Source: Ruminococcus sp. UBA4275
GTDB lineage: Bacteria > Bacillota > Clostridia > Oscillospirales > Ruminococcaceae
Length of the DNA stretch: 8,181 bases
Reading direction: 5' to 3'
Assembly (NCBI GenBank): GCA_002395085.1
Contig: DGVV01000139.1
Location: 1-8,181, forward strand
Part shown: piece after piece, positions 5,637 through 8,181 of the stretch
Numbering within the stretch: position 1 is the first letter of the stretch
Layout: every line of letters begins with the position of its first letter
Made by a program: the position numbers and the translations under genes
The notes under the pieces: model-generated
The model's database searches: none
Told to the model about the DNA's origin: nothing
Seen by the model: only the letters and a program-made list of their open reading frames with translations

Positions 5637-8114
5637 ATGAGCCTGAAACGGTTTATTTGCTGCTTTTTGACGGGTTCTGTTCTGTGCAGCAGTCCTGTAC
5701 CGCTGCTGCCGGCAATCCATACCGCAGCTTACGATGCTGAATACATCCTGTCCGGTACATACCAGTCCATAGACTGGCATATTGAAGACGATACCCTCTA
5801 TCTGGAGGGCGAGGGCGATATGCCCGAAGAATACGGAGAGTTCGTTCCGTGGACATGGCGAGGCGCAGATAACCTCTTCCATTACAGCGAACTGAGCGAA
5901 GAAGAACAATACGAAGTGAAGTATCAGGAATCCGGTTATGACTTTGTCCATAGAGTCGTTGTCGGAGAAGGCATCACATCGCTTTCATCGTATATTTTTT
6001 CTGATCTCTATGAACTTTCCGCCGTTGAACTCCCTTCCACACTCCGCACAATCGGAGAATATGCGATGGAAGGTCTGCAGCAGCTGAAATCCATCACGCT
6101 GCCGGAGAATCTGGAAGTCATCCGGACCGGTGCTTTCATGTACAGCGCTCTGGAATCCATCGTCATTCCGGAATCTGTCAGAGAACTCGAATCCTATGCA
6201 TTCTATAGTAATTACTTTTTACAGGAAATCACGCTGCCGAGAACAATGGATTCCATCGGAGACCAGTGCTTTGCGCACTGTACGCACCTGAAAGATCTGG
6301 AAATGCCCGAAGAAATCGACACAATCGGCTTGAATATCATGGAAAACTGCTGTGCATGGCGCGATACTTATATCGCTGCCGGCGAGGATTTTATCATCAG
6401 CCACGGCATTCTGATGCGGTATCTGGGCGATTCCGGTTATGTCAGCGTGCCGGAAGGTGTCACGCAGATTATCAGCGGCGCGTTTTACGAGATTGAAGGT
6501 GCTGCGAACCTCGACATCAGCGAGCGTTCGTTTTTACGTGACCAGCCGCGCGAAGACATTTACACGATTATCCTGCCGGATTCTGTCACGAAACTGCATA
6601 CCCGTACATTTGAGGATCTCCGGGGTCTTACTACACTTTTCATTCCGGATTCCGTCACCTGGATGGGCGATTACTGCATATCCGGATGCCAGAGTATTTC
6701 TGATCTGCACCTGCCCGGTCATCTGGAATATCTGGGATTACACGCAGTCTGCGACGGTCCGTGGCTTTCTTCGTACCGCGATTTCGTTGTCATCAGCGGG
6801 AAATACCTCTACCGGTACCGCGGCAGCAGCAAAGTCGTCCATATCCCCGATGGCATTGAGACAATCTGCTTTGATGCATTCCGTCCAGGCGACCAGTCCG
6901 TTGTCATTTACTGTCCGGACAGTCTCCGCACCATTTGCACCGGCGCATTCCAAGGGGCAAGCCTCTCGGAACTGCACCTCAATGACGGGCTGACCTGCAT
7001 TGAATCCGCCGGAATCGAAGCCACGCCGTATCTCAGCTTGCTTCAGATTCCTTCCAGTGTCACAGATCTTTCTGCGGATGCGGTTTCCGGTCTGTTGAAA
7101 GGAATCGAAATCGTCGGTGAAGCAGGCAGTTCCGCAGAAGAATTCGCAGAGGAAAACGAACTGCCCTTCTACGAAAATGAACCGCCCGCCGGAAAATATT
7201 CCGGTGTGGATCTGACACTTGACCTCGATACCGATGTCTGGAAATTCGATAATGTCGGCAGAAACTTCGCCTATTCCTATTACCTCACAGACCGCGACCG
7301 CGATGCACTGCTTTCACAGACGGAATCCAAGGATCTGCCCTTTGCCAAAAAGTGGAACGGTTCCTGCTTTGGTATGGCACTGACGGTCGTTCTTGCGAAA
7401 AACGGTCTGCTGGACATCCCCGCCCTGCTGCCGGATGCCGATGCACCCGGAGACGCTTCCCCGGATGAAGCCGTGCAGTCTCTCATCAATTATTACCACG
7501 CGGTGCAGTATACCCGCCGCTATCAGTTACAGGATATTTTTGATACCAGTTCCCATAAATTCTACCGCATGATTCAGCTTGCAGAGAATGTCAAAAACGG
7601 CGCTTCCCCGTTCATCATCACCTATAAAACCGAAAACTTCTCGCACGCAGTCGTCGGTTACGGCATTGAATACGGAAACTGGACCTTCGGTGACAAGGAC
7701 TATGGCGGCAGAATTCTGATCTGGGATCCGAACTACTCTGTCACGCCGCTGGAAACCTGTCATCTGTATTTCGATACCGAAACGTATGAATACTGCATCC
7801 CGCAGTATGACCTCTATATCAGCGACCTCAATGACGCCCTCGGCATCATGAAGGTCATCAACGACTGTTCGGTGCTGAATTATTATCCTTACCCCGCATT
7901 TCCGGAAGGTGATCTCAACGGTGACGGCAAAATCTCCATCGCGGATGCCGTGCTGATGCAGCGGCATTTGCTGGGCGATGACTGTCTGCGCGAGGCACAG
8001 ATGCCGCGCGGCGACCTCAATGCCGACACCCGCCTGAATGCGATTGACTTCTCTCTGCTGAAGCAGCTCATCCTGTCTCAGGAGGCAGAAATCCCCGCTG
8101 ACGATGCCGCATAA
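5637..8114 (+). CDS. Secreted BspA-like LRR protein with papain-like peptidase domain and type I dockerin
   Basis: This 825-residue exported protein probably attaches to a cellulosome-type scaffold. Order: signal peptide (about 1-31; n-region MSLKR, hydrophobic core, cleavage near HTAA); BspA-type lead-in (about 35-105); LRR_5-like leucine-rich repeats (about 105-512), ending in the usual SSAEEFAEENELPFYE cap; a papain-fold-like domain (about 525-745); and a dockerin (758-814). In the third domain, NGSCFGM (Cys577), SHAVVGYG (His670) and WDPNY (Asp697) are spaced like the Cys-His-Asp/Asn residues of C1/C39-type cysteine peptidases. Activity is inferred, and the fold could also serve as a transglutaminase-like or binding domain. 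LRR, cysteine-peptidase-like and dockerin combinations are known from ruminococcal cellulosomes. The start is set by a strong ribosome binding site and a consensus promoter. The LRR part probably binds a protein or glycan partner, not identified here. Confidence 0.9.
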   Translation: MSLKRFICCFLTGSVLCSSPVPLLPAIHTAAYDAEYILSGTYQSIDWHIEDDTLYLEGEGDMPEEYGEFVPWTWRGADNLFHYSELSEEEQYEVKYQESGYDFVHRVVVGEGITSLSSYIFSDLYELSAVELPSTLRTIGEYAMEGLQQLKSITLPENLEVIRTGAFMYSALESIVIPESVRELESYAFYSNYFLQEITLPRTMDSIGDQCFAHCTHLKDLEMPEEIDTIGLNIMENCCAWRDTYIAAGEDFIISHGILMRYLGDSGYVSVPEGVTQIISGAFYEIEGAANLDISERSFLRDQPREDIYTIILPDSVTKLHTRTFEDLRGLTTLFIPDSVTWMGDYCISGCQSISDLHLPGHLEYLGLHAVCDGPWLSSYRDFVVISGKYLYRYRGSSKVVHIPDGIETICFDAFRPGDQSVVIYCPDSLRTICTGAFQGASLSELHLNDGLTCIESAGIEATPYLSLLQIPSSVTDLSADAVSGLLKGIEIVGEAGSSAEEFAEENELPFYENEPPAGKYSGVDLTLDLDTDVWKFDNVGRNFAYSYYLTDRDRDALLSQTESKDLPFAKKWNGSCFGMALTVVLAKNGLLDIPALLPDADAPGDASPDEAVQSLINYYHAVQYTRRYQLQDIFDTSSHKFYRMIQLAENVKNGASPFIITYKTENFSHAVVGYGIEYGNWTFGDKDYGGRILIWDPNYSVTPLETCHLYFDTETYEYCIPQYDLYISDLNDALGIMKVINDCSVLNYYPYPAFPEGDLNGDGKISIADAVLMQRHLLGDDCLREAQMPRGDLNADTRLNAIDFSLLKQLILSQEAEIPADDAA
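5949..7172 (+). repeat. BspA-type leucine-rich repeat array (LRR_5-like), residues about 105-512
   Basis: Units of about 23 residues recur with the pattern hydrophobic-x-hydrophobic-P-x-x-hydrophobic-x-x-I-x-x-x-A/C-F, for example AVELPSTLRTIGEYAMEG, SITLPENLEVIRTGAF, SIVIPESVRELESYAF and EITLPRTMDSIGDQCF. I count roughly a dozen. Two longer units (about 241-283 and 376-415) carry an insert of the type Y-x(4-7)-DF-hydrophobic-I-S-x-G-x-hydrophobic-x-x-Y that interrupts the regular spacing. Such solenoids usually mediate binding. Confidence 0.85.
7209..7871 (+). other. Papain-fold-like (C1/C39-type) domain, residues about 525-745
   Basis: The candidate nucleophile Cys577 lies in WNGSCFGMA at the start of a predicted helix, as in papain-fold enzymes. 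His670 lies in FSHAVVGYG at the start of a strand, and Asp697 in ILIWDPNY about 27 residues later. This order and spacing match the Peptidase_C39_2 and C1 layout, where the His-containing strand is followed by a strand ending in a D-P or N. I cannot assign a named subfamily from sequence alone. Confidence 0.65.
7908..8078 (+). other. Type I dockerin domain, residues 758-814
   Basis: Two F-hand calcium loops are visible. The first is D759, N761, D763, S767, D770 in GDLNGDGKISIAD, followed by helix AVLMQRHLLG. The second is D793, N795, D797, N801, D804 in GDLNADTRLNAID, followed by helix FSLLKQLILS. All expected calcium-ligand positions (1, 3, 5, 9 and 12) are filled in both loops. A dockerin binds a cohesin module on a scaffoldin, so the protein probably joins a surface complex. 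No cohesin is in the window. Confidence 0.95.
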
Positions 8115-8123
8115 ACAAATCAA

Positions 8124-8151
8124 GAGCCTCCCTTTTACCCAAGGGAGGCTC
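8124..8151. terminator. Terminator-like hairpin after the LRR-dockerin gene
   Basis: A perfect 11-bp inverted repeat (GAGCCTCCCTT at 8124-8134, AAGGGAGGCTC at 8141-8151) with a 6-base loop begins nine bases after the stop codon. On the plus strand it is followed by AGGCTGTAGA, with no T run. On the minus strand it is followed by TTGATTTGTTTA, which is a fair U tract. It may therefore mainly terminate a convergent gene beyond the right edge while also closing this transcript. Confidence 0.65.
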
Positions 8152-8181
8152 AGGCTGTAGATAAAGTGTCTCCGACGGATT

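Noticed and set aside
5687..5689. Cys17 in the LRR-dockerin protein as a lipoprotein lipobox cysteine
   Set aside because: The preceding residues are S-V-L, which do not fit the usual Leu at -3 with a small residue at -1. A type I signal peptide ending near HTAA fits better.
7527..8123. A 198-codon minus-strand open frame opposite the peptidase and dockerin part
   Set aside because: It lies wholly antisense to conserved dockerin and peptidase motifs, and its translation resembles no domain I know.
1..8181. CRISPR arrays, tRNA or rRNA genes, insertion sequences or transposases
   Set aside because: No regularly spaced short repeats, tRNA-like cloverleaf, terminal inverted repeats or transposase motifs were seen on either strand.

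Overview
The window looks like chromosome from a Gram-positive, cellulosome-type gut or rumen bacterium, most likely Ruminococcus or a close relative in the Oscillospiraceae. This is inferred from three traits read directly in the proteins: a type I dockerin, an LPXTG-class sortase signal, and BspA-type leucine-rich repeats. The genes look fairly GC-rich by eye and the gap between them is AT-rich. No marker gene is present, so the species is not fixed.

There are two large genes transcribed away from each other. On the minus strand (139-5286) lies a 1715-residue secreted subtilisin-family (S8) protease of the lactocepin/C5a-peptidase type. It has a signal peptide, a propeptide, a complete Asp/His/Asn/Ser catalytic set, an inserted PA domain and an Fn3-like region. 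A long C-terminal stalk follows, in which two kinds of beta-rich module appear to alternate, and it ends in an LPQTG sorting signal. Its start is a TTG codon, because a good promoter lies inside the longer open frame. A hairpin terminator follows the gene at 47-80.

On the plus strand (5637-8114) lies an 825-residue secreted protein with about a dozen BspA-like leucine-rich repeats, a papain-fold-like domain with candidate Cys, His and Asp residues, and a C-terminal type I dockerin. A perfect 11-bp hairpin follows it at 8124-8151.

The 350-bp gap (5287-5636) carries two strong, similarly built sigma-A-type promoters, each with an 18-bp spacer and a TGn extended -10. It also holds a small dyad in the protease leader and one weak inverted repeat.

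Working model (inference): both products are exported peptidases held at the cell surface by different routes. The serine protease would be fixed to peptidoglycan by sortase, and the LRR-cysteine peptidase would dock onto a cohesin-bearing scaffold. The divergent arrangement suggests shared regulation for surface proteolysis. The least explained parts are the alternating module array of the protease stalk and the peptidase-like domain between the LRRs and the dockerin.
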